Below are positions 1 through 11,900 of a stretch of 64,000 bases of DNA, in pieces. This DNA comes from Selaginella moellendorffii (Eukaryota > Streptophyta > Lycopodiopsida > Selaginellales > Selaginellaceae). The notes below the pieces were generated by a model that worked only from the letters and a program-made list of their open reading frames with translations, was not told the origin of the DNA and did not search any database. The DNA is taken from assembly GCF_000143415.4 (NCBI RefSeq), contig NW_003314269.1:3197354-3261353 (forward strand), in the 5' to 3' direction. How positions within the stretch are numbered: position 1 is the stretch's first letter; every line of letters starts with the position of its first letter. The position numbers were made by a program, and so were the translations under genes.

Positions 1-137
1 ATCCAAGACTGAGTCCAAGATTCAAGATCAAGTCCTAGACCGAGTCTAAGATTAAGTTTAAGATTGAGACTGAGTCTAAATACTAATACAAGTCATGGGG
101 TGAAAGCCCAAAGCAATCGTCTCCTTGGGGTTGGGAG

Positions 138-2120
138 GGGGTGGGGGGGGGGGGGGGTTGTTATAGAGAGTTCCAAAAGGACTTAGTTTTGAAGAAATTT
201 TCTAGTAATGCTTACAAATTAAGTGTTGAGGTTAGGATTAGGGGTTAATGGTTTTGGGTGGGAGTGAGTATAGATTCAAGAGGTGCTAAAAAAATTTCCC
301 AAGGAAGTGCTTAAAAGCAACTCCCACTTCCAAAAGGGAAACTAACTACAATTTTTTTGGCTTATGTAAAGTGGTGCTTTAATTAGGTACCATACAACTC
401 ATTAGTCCTCACTCCTTCATAGGGGTTTGGGCCTTCTCTTTTGGACTAAAGTGGGGGAATAAAGGCACCTATACTAGGCTATTATGCCATAATGTTTCCC
501 TTCAAAGTTATGAAGTAAGAGATGTATTCAAGGCTTGGGATTTAGAGGGTCTTATGATCAAATTTTGTTGTACTAAGGGATGTTAGAAACTTAAAGGTTT
601 GGTATGTTTAACTGCTTGTGTTTGCCGAGAGTGTAGCTGAACTTTAAGTCTAGTCTAACTCGGGGAAGGGGATTAAAAAAGAATTTAGGAATTTGTGAAT
701 AGATGGTCAACACCTTGTTGCTTATGTAGTGAATAGCTAAATCTAAGTAGAAACTAATACAATAGATGAGAACCTTAGTGAGGGAATTTAATTGAGACCA
801 AGGCAATAGTGGTCAGATAGATGAGGTAAACTAGTAAATTGGAAAATGAAAATTTATGACTTATACAAAAATTATCATCCTAGCTTGCTTTGCCACTACT
901 TGTTCAATAACTCTTTGATGAAATAACTTTTTCTATGGTGCATTCAGCCACTATCACCCCAAAATAACAAGAAACACAGTGAAATATCAAAATCATAGTT
1001 GCATATTAAGAAGCTAGTGCACTGAAGAAGAGTAGAACTTTATATGAAAAGGTATGTCTTTTAGATGGATCTAGGAGGAAGTAAATAGCATTAAGAAAAC
1101 TCATTAATATTTGCATTCTCACAAATCTACTTACTGGGGGGGTGGGGGGGAAGGTTGCTATAGAGAGTTCCAAAATGACTTAGTTTTGAAGAAATTCTCT
1201 AGTAGTAAGTGTTGAGGTTAGGATTAAGGGTTAATGGTTTTGGGTGGGAGTGAGTATAGATTCAAGAGGTGCTAAAAAAATTTCCCAAGGAAGTGCTTAA
1301 AAGCAACTCCCACTTCCAAAAGGGAAACTAACTACAATTTTTTTGGCTTATGTAAAGTGGTGCTTTAATTAGGTACCATACAACTCATTAGTCCTCACTC
1401 CTTCATAGGGGTTTAGGCCTTCTCTTTGGGACTAAAGTGGGGGAATAAAGGCACCTATACTGGGCTATTATGCCATAATATTTCCCTTCAGGGTTATGAA
1501 GTAAGAGATGCATCCAAGGCTTGGGATTTCCGAGAGTGTAGCTGAACTTTAAGTCTAGTCTAACTTGGGGAAGGGGATTAAAAAATAATTTAGGAATTTG
1601 TGAATAGATGGTCAACACCTTGTTACTTATGTAGTGAATAGCTAAATCTAAGTAGAAACTAATAAAGAATTTAGGAATTTGTGAATAGATGGTCAACACC
1701 TTGTTGCTTATGTAGTGAATAGCTAAATCTAAGTAGAAACTAATACAATAAATGAGAACCTTAGTGAGGAAATTTAACTGAGACCAAGGCAATGGTGGTC
1801 AGATAGATGAGGTAAACTAGTAAATTGGAAAATGAAAATTTATGACTTACACAAAAATTATCATCCTAGCTTGCCTTGCCACTACTTGTTCAATAACTCT
1901 TTAATGAAATAGCTTTTTCTATGGTGCATTCAGCCACTATCACCCCAAAATAGCAAGAAACACAGTGAAGTATCAAAATCATAGTTGCATATTAAGAAGC
2001 TAGTGCACTGAAGAAGAGTAGAACTTTATATGAAAAGGTATATCTTTCAGATGGATCTAGGAGGAAGTAAATAGCATTAAGAAGACTCATTAATATTTGC
2101 ATTCTCACAAATCTACTTAC
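138..2120. repeat. tandem duplication of a ~1 kb AT-rich unit (two copies)
   Basis: Copy 1 (about 138-1133) and copy 2 (about 1135-2120) share almost all of their sequence, each starting in a G-rich run followed by a 'tatagagagttccaaaa' block and ending in 'cattctcacaaatctacttact'. Copy 2 has lost about 85 bp present in copy 1 (around 535-625) and has gained an internal tandem duplication. No open reading frame in either copy resembles a known protein; the reverse-strand ORFs at 591-806 and 1403-1792 merely follow the repeat. The few substitutions suggest a fairly recent duplication. Confidence 0.85.
1584..1745. repeat. ~82-bp internal tandem duplication inside copy 2
   Basis: The block 'aatttaggaatttgtgaata' through 'agtagaaactaata' occurs twice in succession here but only once in copy 1, so it arose after the ~1 kb unit was duplicated. 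Confidence 0.85.
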
Positions 2121-4752
2121 TAGCATGATAAAGCAAGTATTGTAATAATGGAAAAAAAAATCTAGTATATGAGCTCTTTTGATCTCCCTTACAAAATATA
2201 TCCTTTAATATTGAGTTTGTCTCCAATCTAAATCCAAGAAATATTGCTCTATATGTGCTCTTTGCCAACATCTTTGACTTGCCTTCTCAATTAGATTGAG
2301 CTTCCAAGGAATAGCCCAAGTGCTAGGGCTGCATAAGGTAGTTCTGCACCACAATAATATCTCTATCTTCTTAGATCATAAGTGTTATGCATGTTTTTCT
2401 AATGTGATTTGAAAAATACAAAGCTAGACACCCTATCACCTATGCCATAAGCTTAATAACTGTATTTTCTATGAATGGTTAAGAATTATTTTTAAAGGTA
2501 TATTATAATTTTTTGATTCTGAAAGGTCATCCATCCTAGTACTACTTAAACCCAAAGACACATAACCTTAAGTATCCTAGACCTTTAATCGATAGGAAAA
2601 GATAGTGCACTCTTGTTTATTAGCCTTTTACATTTATATTTGAACATTTATAGATTGTATTTTGAATTGTTTAAGCTCACGCCCTCGTGAATTAAAGTTG
2701 AAAGCCATAACTCTTTTGAGAGCCCCGCTCCCTTAACACTCTATCCCTTGGGTTAGACCAAATTAGACTATTAGATAATAATTTTAATATGTGGTGTGAC
2801 CTCTTTAATACTAAATATAAGCTTTTGAAATTGAACTTTTTATAGTACTATTCAAACTTAATGACACTTAACCCTAAGTATCCCAGTGCACTTTTGTTTT
2901 TAGGCCCTTTCCTTTTATATTTAAACCCTTATGGATCATCTCTTAAGTCATTCTATTTGCTTGTTTATATATATATAAAATGATGATATTATGCTAAACC
3001 CATCTGTAACCTTTTGAATTTAGACTTCCAAGATGTCACTCAACCCAATATTATTCAAACCCAAAAATGTTTAACCCAAATATTCCAAGACATATAACCA
3101 ATTGAAAAAGGGGGTGGACTCTTGTTCATGGACCCTTTCCCTCTATATTTAAACCCTATGGATTATCTTTCAATTTGTTCTTTTTGGTTGCTTACACTAT
3201 TTTACAATTATTATTTTTATAAGGCAAATAATGTATTATGCATTGTATGCAACATTTTTGTCACAAATATGATTTTGGGTGTTGAAGGATACTTGTTGGC
3301 CTATTCTTACAAACACTTTCTCCTTACTACTATGACACCAAGAGATCAGTACTCCTAGTTCTTTATATTAGCCTCTTTTGTCCAAGTGTTACTAAATTGG
3401 ATCTAGTATCTTTACTTAGCCAAATAAACATAAAGTATAAACTCTTATATATTTATTGTTATGTATACTCAATTTTTTTTTTAGTTCTCTTTCGCTCTGT
3501 TTTGTACTGACTTGGCAAGAACTTTCGTGTATTGAGCCAGTCCCTTAGGATCACTACATAATAGCCTATTGTGTCTGTTAGACACCTCTGTTATTATGCC
3601 CTTAGTTCCAAAGGTATAGTAAGTACAATTGCTAGAAGTATAACTGACCATTTGATATGTTAATTTAGCCCTTACAACTCTTTATTTTATATTTGACTTG
3701 GGTCTAAACTTAAACTCTATGTTACTTTAGTTAGTGGGGTACCCACCTCTTAGAAGTGACCAGTATACTAAAATTGTGTTAAATTTTGTTTGACACTAAT
3801 TTGCATATAGGAGCTTGATACAAGGAGCTGATGTTAGTAGAAGATATTGAGTGTATATTACACCTGTGTAATGGGCTTGGGGTTCAATTTCAAATTTAGG
3901 TATGCTACATTTTTTAATAGTAGTGTCATTCCTATTTATTAATCTAATTAATCAAATATAAATTATAATTATAAACATGTTTATATTTTATAAACACAAA
4001 ACTAATATTATTGCATTTCAACCATTAGATGGTAAAATATATATGCTAAATCATATTTTTTATCACTTGAGAGTAATGGTCAAGCTATTGTACTCAACAC
4101 ATACCACATACCACAACCTAAGACACTTCTTAATATGGTAAAAGGCTTAAATGTCAAAAGTGCAAAGTATTGAAGAAAAACTTTTGTATGGTGGAAGATT
4201 TTAATTCGTCTTTTTTTTGTAAAAGTTATTTCTATCATAAAAGCCAATATTTTTATAGTAAATAGTTGTAAGCTCAAAAACCTAATCAAATGTTTCTACT
4301 TTTTGGGTTAGCATTGGTAAGGGTTGCCTGGATATTCTAGTATATTTTATCATCTAACCATAATTTAAATTAATCTTGTGTTTATATTTATATATAAACT
4401 TTCTTAAACTTTAAATTAATTTGCTCTATTATGTATGCTGCCCTCAAAATATTAGCTATATGTATATGGTATGAATATCAAGTATACAATTATTATATAT
4501 TCTACTCTAAAACACCAAATTCAGTTTATATACTTTACTTTTAGAAATAGTACTATAATTTAGTTTAATTGATTAAGGTTTTAATTTAAAATAGTTAAAG
4601 AGTCTTAAAAACAGTATATTATAAAAAGTGTTTTTTATATTTCTATAATTTTTACTAAGATATTTCTATGTTTAACACTTGGCTTAATAAAACAGCCTTA
4701 TTTGCTAATATATAAAGAAAACTAACTAAAAAAGTTTTCTTATAGAACATTA
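2121..4752. repeat. AT-rich non-genic stretch with degenerate repeats
   Basis: No convincing gene is seen. Between about 2515 and 3230 a unit of roughly 250 bp recurs three times in degenerate form; each copy carries a 'cttaaccc..agtatcc' block followed by 'gcac(t/a)cttgtt', then 'ttatatttaaaccct' and 'atggat'. Around 3900-4030 and 4220-4445 are fragments of the MITE-like family that also lies downstream of the first PLAT gene. Only short chance ORFs occur (for example 3122-3358 and 4080-4289). Confidence 0.55.
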
Positions 4753-5253
4753 ATGGCAACCTATTTATATTTTATGTTATTGATGTTTCTACATGTTTAT
4801 TTTATTATAGTTGTCAAATGTCAGGTAAACTTTACATTACTTACTACAATTGTGTTTTTTTTAATAACTTGCTATATATAACTACAGTGTAAATATTCAA
4901 TTAATATAAAAACTGGATGTGAAAATGGGGCAGGAACTGATTCTGACATAGATGTTATATTTTCTTCTTTTTCAGGACGTACATTAACATTTAATAATTT
5001 AGATAACAAGGGAAAGGATGATTTTGAGAGATGCAATCTTGACACATTTGATGTTGAAGGAGAATGTCTTTCTGAGAATGATAAAATATGTAGAATGATA
5101 GTACAACGCACACTTAGTAAAAATGGGGAATGGTATATTGATTGGATTGAAATTTCTGGAGAGAAATCAGGTTCGAAAATATTTGAAGTGTATAGCTGGC
5201 TTAGCACAGATAATAGTGATAAAGAAATTGATCTCTGCAATCATAATATCTAA
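4753..5253 (+). CDS. small secreted PLAT/ATS3-like protein, copy 1
   Basis: Two-exon gene, join(4753..4824, 4888..5253), about 145 aa. Exon 1 encodes a 24-residue hydrophobic leader (MATYLYFMLLMF...) that looks like a signal peptide; the 63-nt intron has GTAA/CAG ends and phase 0. Exon 2 begins with Cys and reads as the plant PLAT/LH2-type domain of embryo-specific protein 3 (ATS3)-like proteins: 'INIKTGCENGAGTDSDI', 'NLDNKGKDDFERC', then 'ECL', 'ICRM' and 'WYIDWIEI'. These small secreted proteins are linked to seed development and stress in flowering plants; the ligand is unknown. The gene is strongly AT-rich, unlike the central gene island, and sits among repeats. A close paralogue lies at 57459-57962. 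Exon 2 has no in-frame ATG, so simple ORF finders miss it. Confidence 0.82.
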
Positions 5254-6513
5254 ATAATAAATAAAAAATTTAAAAGGATTAGCAAAACCAATTTAAAGAG
5301 GAATAATTCAGATGGGGCTTGTGTTTATAAATTATAAACATGATTGTAATTTTTACATATATATAAAATTATATTGCTTCTTTATGATTTAGATTTAGAG
5401 TGTTCTTTGAAAAATTTCTGATAAGAAAATCTTTCATATTTTGGGACATTGGAGAATTGAGATTCCTCATTTCTTGTAAAATTTTATTTAATATTAGACA
5501 AAAGTTTTCTAATTAAATAGTTGTGAGCTCAGAAAATTAATTAAATGTTTCTACTTTTTTGGTTTGCTTTAAAATTCTACAATATGGTTGGATATTCTAG
5601 GAAATTCTACCATTTACCTCTTATTTAGATTAATGTTACATTTATATTCATGCATAAGCTTTCTTCAATATTAAAATAAAAATAATTTGTTGTGCATTGC
5701 ATGCAGCATTGCTTTGTTTGCTTAATAGTAGTGTATTTAATATTTATTAATCTAATTGATCAAATAAAAGTTTGTTTATTATTTATAAACACCAAATTAA
5801 TCTTCAACCACTAGAGAGCAGAATAAAATAGAATATAGTAGAAAGTGTTTAGAAAGTTTATAATTATAAATACAAGATTAATCTAAATGAATAACAACAG
5901 TTAAATTGTAGAATATCCCAAAATATCCGTTTAATGTTATTCATTAAATTAGTTAATTTAATACTATGTGGTAAAAAGGACAATGTTGTGATGGAAAAAA
6001 TAGTGACCAAACAGGTTGATTTTAATTCCCACCTGAAGAAACAAAACTACTACCACCAGTTTGTTCAATTACGAGCCGTAAGACACGGTCAAGGAATCCA
6101 GAAAAATCGTGATTCTGTACCCATTGTTTATTAGAATGGTGGTAAAGTATGACGTGTCTACCCACACAGGCAGCCGGAAAATGCCTACGCATATTCTATG
6201 AAGCATGGCAGGCTAAAGCTTTTCATACATTCACTCTCTAGCCTATGAGAGAGGGAGAGGGGCGCTCTTTCCATGGTGCCAGGCATCCACGGCCTAGGGT
6301 TTTCTAGTTTCTAGCTCCAAGAACGGGCCGGCACCCGCATTGCGCCGATTCTCCAGGTTTCTCTCGGTTCTTGCCACTTGTTTGCCAGATTCTCCTCGTT
6401 CTGGCGCTGGAATCGCCGAAATATCGTCCTAGCCGCGCAGCATTGCGATATTTCGAGGCCAGGCCGCTCGCTACTCGTTTCCTCGCTAGGAAATCCAGGG
6501 AATCCGTGCAGGG
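5254..6513. other. AT-rich spacer, then leader of the LEA_2 gene
   Basis: The first ~700 bp holds repeats (see the element at 5585-5932). From about 6140 the composition turns GC-rich and a CT/GA-rich leader with a telo-box-like 'ctagggtttt' (6295-6304) precedes the LEA_2 start codon. No gene is seen. Confidence 0.5.
5585..5932. mobile_element. MITE-like element with ~75-bp inverted ends
   Basis: The left end (5588-5663, 'ggatattctaggaaattcta' onward) matches the reverse complement of the right end (about 5850-5932) over some 75 bp, including 'tttagattaat' and '(c/t)ataa(g/a)ctttct'. A third copy of the terminal sequence, in the left-end orientation, lies upstream of the PLAT gene at 4328-4405. 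No coding capacity is seen, as in non-autonomous elements. No target-site duplication was established. Confidence 0.6.
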
Positions 6514-7734
6514 ATGTCGCGCCACGGCAGAATGCGCGCTTCTTTCGACTCCGAGGCGACGAGCCTGGGCCCTTCGCCGCCGCAATCGCCCCGGCATCCG
6601 GTCTACTTCGTCCAGAGCCCCTCGCGCGACTCCCACGACGGCGACTACAAGCCCTCGGTGCAATCCACGCCCATGATCAGCCCCTCGGCGTCGCCCATGC
6701 ATCACTCGTTCGTGCGCTCCTCCAACGCCTCCTCGGCCGACACGGTGTCTGGGCAGCACAAGCTTGGATCGAGGAAGGTGCTGCCACAGCCTTCGTATGG
6801 AAGCGATGCTCACGGCCGTGGTGGGTATCGCAAGAAGGGATACAAGCCATGGGTTCCCGGCGGCACCATCATGGAGGAGGAGGAGCAAATGCCCGGCGCA
6901 GCCAAGAAGGGCCTCTCGCGGTGCTGCATGTGTGGACTCAGCTTCCTGGGCTGCGTCCTCGTGTTTGGATTCATCGCTATGATCTTCTGGTTGGTCTGTC
7001 GGCCTCGCGCCCCGGAGCTGCGAGTCAAGGTATGTTCCAAGTTCTAGGATAGCGAATTTGGTTTTGGGCTTGCGTGCATTGCTCATTGCGAAGCTTTTTC
7101 TATGGCATCTTGTCTCGGGCTTGCTTGCATTACTTACGTAGCCGGGTCTTGATTCCGTTCTCCCTGTGATCGCGGTGTCCAGGATATCATTTTCAATGAG
7201 TTTTTCGTGGTCGACGGGAGTGCCCAAGGCGTGCCAACTCGGGTCTTAACGGCGAATTGCACGATCAAGGTCATGTTCCACAATCCCTCCAAGTACTTTG
7301 GGCTTCATGTGAGCGACTCGGATGTTACGCTGGACTACACGCAGCTGAGCGTCGGGACCGGCAAGGCAAGTCGCTGCTTAGTCTATTCCAGTTCCGATTC
7401 CTCCTCTTCTAACGTTTTCCAGTTCCACTACGCACAGATAGCCAAGTTCTACCAGGCAAAGAACAGCAAGAGGGCGTTTTCGGTGAACGTTGTCGCTGTC
7501 AGGATACCCCTGTATGGCGCGGGTCCGAACCTACAGAGCCTGACACAGGCCGGTGGCGGCGTTCCCTTGCAAATTAAAGCCGCGCTGCCGTCGCGGGCCT
7601 ACGTCTTTGGCAAGCTCGTCAAGCCGAAGTTCAGGAGCTACTTCTCGTGCGACGTGACGGTGAACAGCAGCGGCAAGAACTTCCTCAAGCTCCTGGGCAA
7701 GCAGTGCACATACACGGCTCCACCAAAGCCTTGA
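6514..7734 (+). CDS. LEA_2 / NHL-like membrane-anchored protein
   Basis: Three exons, join(6514..7029, 7183..7365, 7423..7734), about 336 aa. The N-terminal ~130 residues are Ser/Pro-rich and include 'HPVYFVQSPSRDSHDGD', a signature of one plant LEA_2 (hydroxyproline-rich, NDR1/HIN1-like) subgroup. A transmembrane helix follows a 'CCMCG' cluster (about residues 138-162). The rest is a LEA_2 beta-sandwich with 'DYTQLSVGTGK' and 'KFYQAKNSKRAFSVNV'. Such proteins are single-pass membrane proteins linked to stress and defence; the molecular activity is unknown. Intron 2 (7366-7422, 57 nt) starts with GC (GCAAGT) and ends in CAG. It is a multiple of three without stops, so an unspliced reading adds 19 residues that interrupt the conserved 'GTGK-FHYAQIAKFYQ' region, which favours splicing. 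Confidence 0.85.
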
Positions 7735-8996
7735 CAATCAATCCCAGATCCAGACGACGGTCTCTTTGTTCCTACCTAGCGGCGATCTCGAGAGTGAGCA
7801 GTGGTGGCTTTGTCTTCCAAGCGCAAGTATGACGACGACGAGGTATGTATAGGATGTTGCAAGAGAAAAAAAAAAGAGAGAGAGAAGAAGATTCTTCTTG
7901 AGAGACTTTAGTTGGGGTGGAGCATCATCATCACTCGGTGTTAGTACAACGGTACAACACATCGATGTTACGTTTGTGCTTGTGAGGTTCTAATGTAAAT
8001 CGTTTACAGGGTGCGCGTTTTTTTCTAAAAGAAAAGTCTCTCGATCTCGCCATCACCGTTGCTTTGCGAGCGTAAACAAGGAATAAGTTGGAGCCTCGTT
8101 TTCTCTTCCCAACAGCTGTTTTTGTTGTATTACGCAGGTCCTCTGAGTGTGAGCTCAGCGTCCTTGTACTGCCGTGGGGTCACCATAGATTGGCAAGATC
8201 AAAGACTCTTCCTCTAGCTACTAAACAGATTCTATCATGGATCACTCAGTGCGATCACTTTCCTTGATTTTTAAGAGGCCTCAGGCCGTGGATTGGAATG
8301 GATGGAATTGAATAAGAAAAAAAATCTGGATCCACCACCACTGATTGGTTGCCTGTTGATCGCTGCTGGGTTGGAGAGTAAAGACAAGACACCGACAAGC
8401 GGGCATCCATGTAAAAGTCTAAACTTATAGACATACACGTTGCTTTCATCATCTTCGCAAACTCGAGAGACAAACTATAATGCTCGACCGACTCAAGACC
8501 AAGAACGAGGAACAATTAAAAAGAAACGAACACAGCGATGGCTTACCGGTGGAATTTTTTAATGCTCTTCTTCAACTTCCACCTACAAATGTTTGTTCCT
8601 GCGACCAACACTACCAAATCCAAAATCTCAGTGTGAGCGAGAATCGAGAATCCCAAACAGCCTTTTCCCCACCATACCCAATAATATCCGATTTCCATAT
8701 TCACAAAACAAAGGAGAAGAAAATGGAAAGAAGATGCATACCTCAGGCACGAGCACCGAGTGAGAGAGTAACAATTCCCTCAAGCCCGGCCACCCGGCTG
8801 GAATGAAAACTTTTTTACTACCTGATTTACAAAACTGAACCGATGAAAGCCCCCAACGCCCAAAACTGCAGCTGGACGAGTGATTGGATTAGCCAACCGA
8901 GGAAACAGAGAAATCACAACATACTCACAACTTTTAGAGAAGAGCTTCCGGAAGTATTTATACCAAAGAAAATCTCGATGCGTGAAGACTATGTAC
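7735..8996. other. convergent 3' regions of LEA_2 and exportin-7
   Basis: This stretch holds 3' untranslated sequence of the forward LEA_2 gene and of the reverse exportin-7 gene. Short ORFs (for example 8480-8806) do not resemble known proteins and overlap one another in several frames. No further gene is seen. Confidence 0.5.
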
Positions 8997-11900
8997 TCAT
9001 TTCGCAAGAAAGTCGTGCCGGAAAATGGTCAGGTTCTGTGTGAACTTTTCTCTGTTCGTGGGTTCCAACGTTCGGTTCACGTCAGTCATCAACTTCTCAA
9101 AGCCGAGGAGGAGCTTTTGCTGGCTATCGGGAGGCTGCATGCAATAACAAAGCAAAAAGGCATGGTCATTAAAAGCGCGAGGAAAACTCTTGTGACAAGG
9201 GGATAAAGTAAAACCTGTGAAGCAATAATTTGGATCTTGATGTCAGTGTATGCCTGAAGAAAAGAGAACGTTAGCCTAGCAGAAGCAAAACGAGCCGACA
9301 GACCTGCTCATTTATTAGAATCAACGCCAGAATAGGTCGGCTTATGCTCCATTGGTTGGAGCATTCCTCAAACAGCACCAATTCAAAGAGCGACTTTAAG
9401 AGCTGCAAGAGAAAAAGGTTATCATGCTAGCAAAGCCTCGAAACATACCTGTGGGAAGATATTTGGCCGCTCCTGTATGTGCCTTGCAAAGTTGATTGAC
9501 ATTGGTGAGGTGGGGGACTCTCCTAGAGTGATGTGTGTGAAGTAGTATGCCGACATGTTGTCTACAGCGCTTGCACACTAAAACACCAAGTCAAGGAAAA
9601 AAGGAAACGTAAAAACAAAATGCGAAAAAGCAAAGGTACGAACCTGTGAAGAAATACTGGCATCTAAAGATTTGAGACCCGCCTCCAGTGAACCCAGAAC
9701 ATGTGAAAATGTTGGTGTGTCAAGGTTCACAATGACCGACAAATGGTGGTGACACAAAACCTCGAAAAAAGCATAATATGATCGTGCAACCTGCCACAAA
9801 AAACGAGCGGTGTGTTTGGCTTCTCTCATTAATAGCAGTACCTTGCGATATGCGGCGATGTCGGCTAACGGTATTGAAAACGACATCTTCAAAGCTACGT
9901 CCAACGCATCGGCGAGAGCAGGATCGCCGTAGAGCTCAAAAACACCGAAATTGACATAATTTCCACCCAAAGCTGTCAAAGAAACTCTTCATCAGACAAA
10001 TCTTCCAAGGCAACAAAGAGCAAACCTCGAGTAAGAATAACCAGAGCTATCCAGATGCCCTTATACTTGTATGCATATATGTCAGAGGGCGTTGGAAGTG
10101 CCATTATTCCATTTCCATAAGCTACCAATAGCTTACTGATCTCTCGAAAGAGCAAAATTCCATTGGGCGATGAAGACTCAAATGTAAGGCGCTGGGTCTT
10201 GTTCACGACAAATTCAGCCATGAACTTCAACAACGGGGTCGTCACCTGGAACCAGCAAATAAGCAGACAAGAAAACAGCAAGCGTGTAAGAGTACCTCTG
10301 GAGTATCTACCCAATGACCAAGAGCTCTGATAATAACAGAGAAATGAGCTGGATACAGCCAATCGAATAGCGGGGTAAACGTTTTCCGACTGTGGACAAG
10401 TTTTAGCAACCTTTCAAACATTTAAGTTCCACCTGTTTGTAGCCATTGTAATGCCCCTCAAATCCCGCATCAATCCGACAATGGTATATTTAACAGCATC
10501 GGATCTGAATGCCGAATCTGGAGTCGCCTCCAAACTCAGAAAGACCTGTTGAGAGAAACAAAACTTACTAACTAGCAAAAGGAAGAGGATGCATGAAACC
10601 TGCTGCAAAGGGGCGATTGCAGTGCGGAACCTCGACACGGAATCCTCCATGAACACCAACCGCCCTATGGTGAAGTAGAACGTCGTCCGATGCCTCGAGT
10701 TGGAAGGCTCATCCAGAAAAGAAAAATGCTCCCTCTGCAACCTCAAAACCATTGTATCTGGTTGTCCAAACATTTCAAATGTTTTTTACCGAGCAAACTA
10801 CTGAAAATAAACCTGGCGAAATCACTACTATACAAATATGCTTACCGTGTGATTTGCGAGGATGAAATTCACAGCATCCAGCTTCAACAAAAGTTTTCCA
10901 CTCATGTATCTGCAGAAGAGAAAACAGATAATGAGATGCAAACTTCCTGTTGAACATCCTACCCGGTAGGCAACTCTTGAAAAAGGTTCAGTGCTTGTTG
11001 AATAACATCCTCGCACTAAAGATTGCTTTGATAAAAAAAAAAAGGAAAAATAAAGACGTGAGGGTTAACCTGAGCGTAGCACTTGAGGTCGGTCGCAATC
11101 TTCGCAACGATAATATTTAAGGCCACTAAATTATCTTGCACCCCAAGTTCGCTAAGCCGAGCATACAATTGCTGATATGAAAAAAGACGGTTTAGCAAGA
11201 CAAGAGGACCAATAGCAACGCGATTACCTTAGAAGAATGCTCCCCGACGTATACTTTGCGAAAATGCTGAAAGAAAGACAGTAAAGCAATATCTAAGCGT
11301 TGCTTGCTTCGTTCACCATATCTCTGTTGAGAAAAAAAAAAACAGAAATTATGAAAAGGGTTTACGACGTAGAAGCACACCTGTACATGCGAGCCAGAAT
11401 CCGTTACTTGGAGAAGTTGAAACACTCGTGCTGAAAGTTCTCCGTCTATGACTTCGTGAACCTCTGCACTGCAGAACAAAAAGCGAGAATGTTAAGAAAA
11501 GCCTGAATGGTAGTTACAAATACCTGGATGCCGAATTCTGCCTGATCTTTATAATGGAGCCAATAATATGAACTAGCCATGTTAATTGGCCTTCAATTAT
11601 ACTAAGTCGAGAACCTTCAGCAGGATTTGGAACACGTGAGGCTTCCTGCAGTGACATGTATTAGCGTCTGTAGAAGTTATAGCATGCCTTCATACCGTGA
11701 ATGATTGTAGAATTGGATCAAGCAATTGCAGGATGAAAGCACTAGATCTCTCGTACTACGTATAAAAACAAGAAACAAAGTCATCAGCGATCTGTATTAC
11801 TCTGAAACAGCAGCACCTGAAATCGACAAAGAAATGGAAGACTATCAAGTTGATCTTGCAGATGTTCCTCGTTGTCAAGAGGATCTTCAGCCAAATTGTT

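Noticed and set aside
6304-7227. 307-codon reverse ORF over the LEA_2 gene
   Set aside because: It is the antisense shadow of a GC-rich real exon and resembles no protein; the forward frame has clear LEA_2 features and splice sites.
8480-9206. Forward ORFs near the exportin-7 3' end
   Set aside because: They overlap the 3' untranslated region and last exons of the reverse exportin-7 gene and show no family features.
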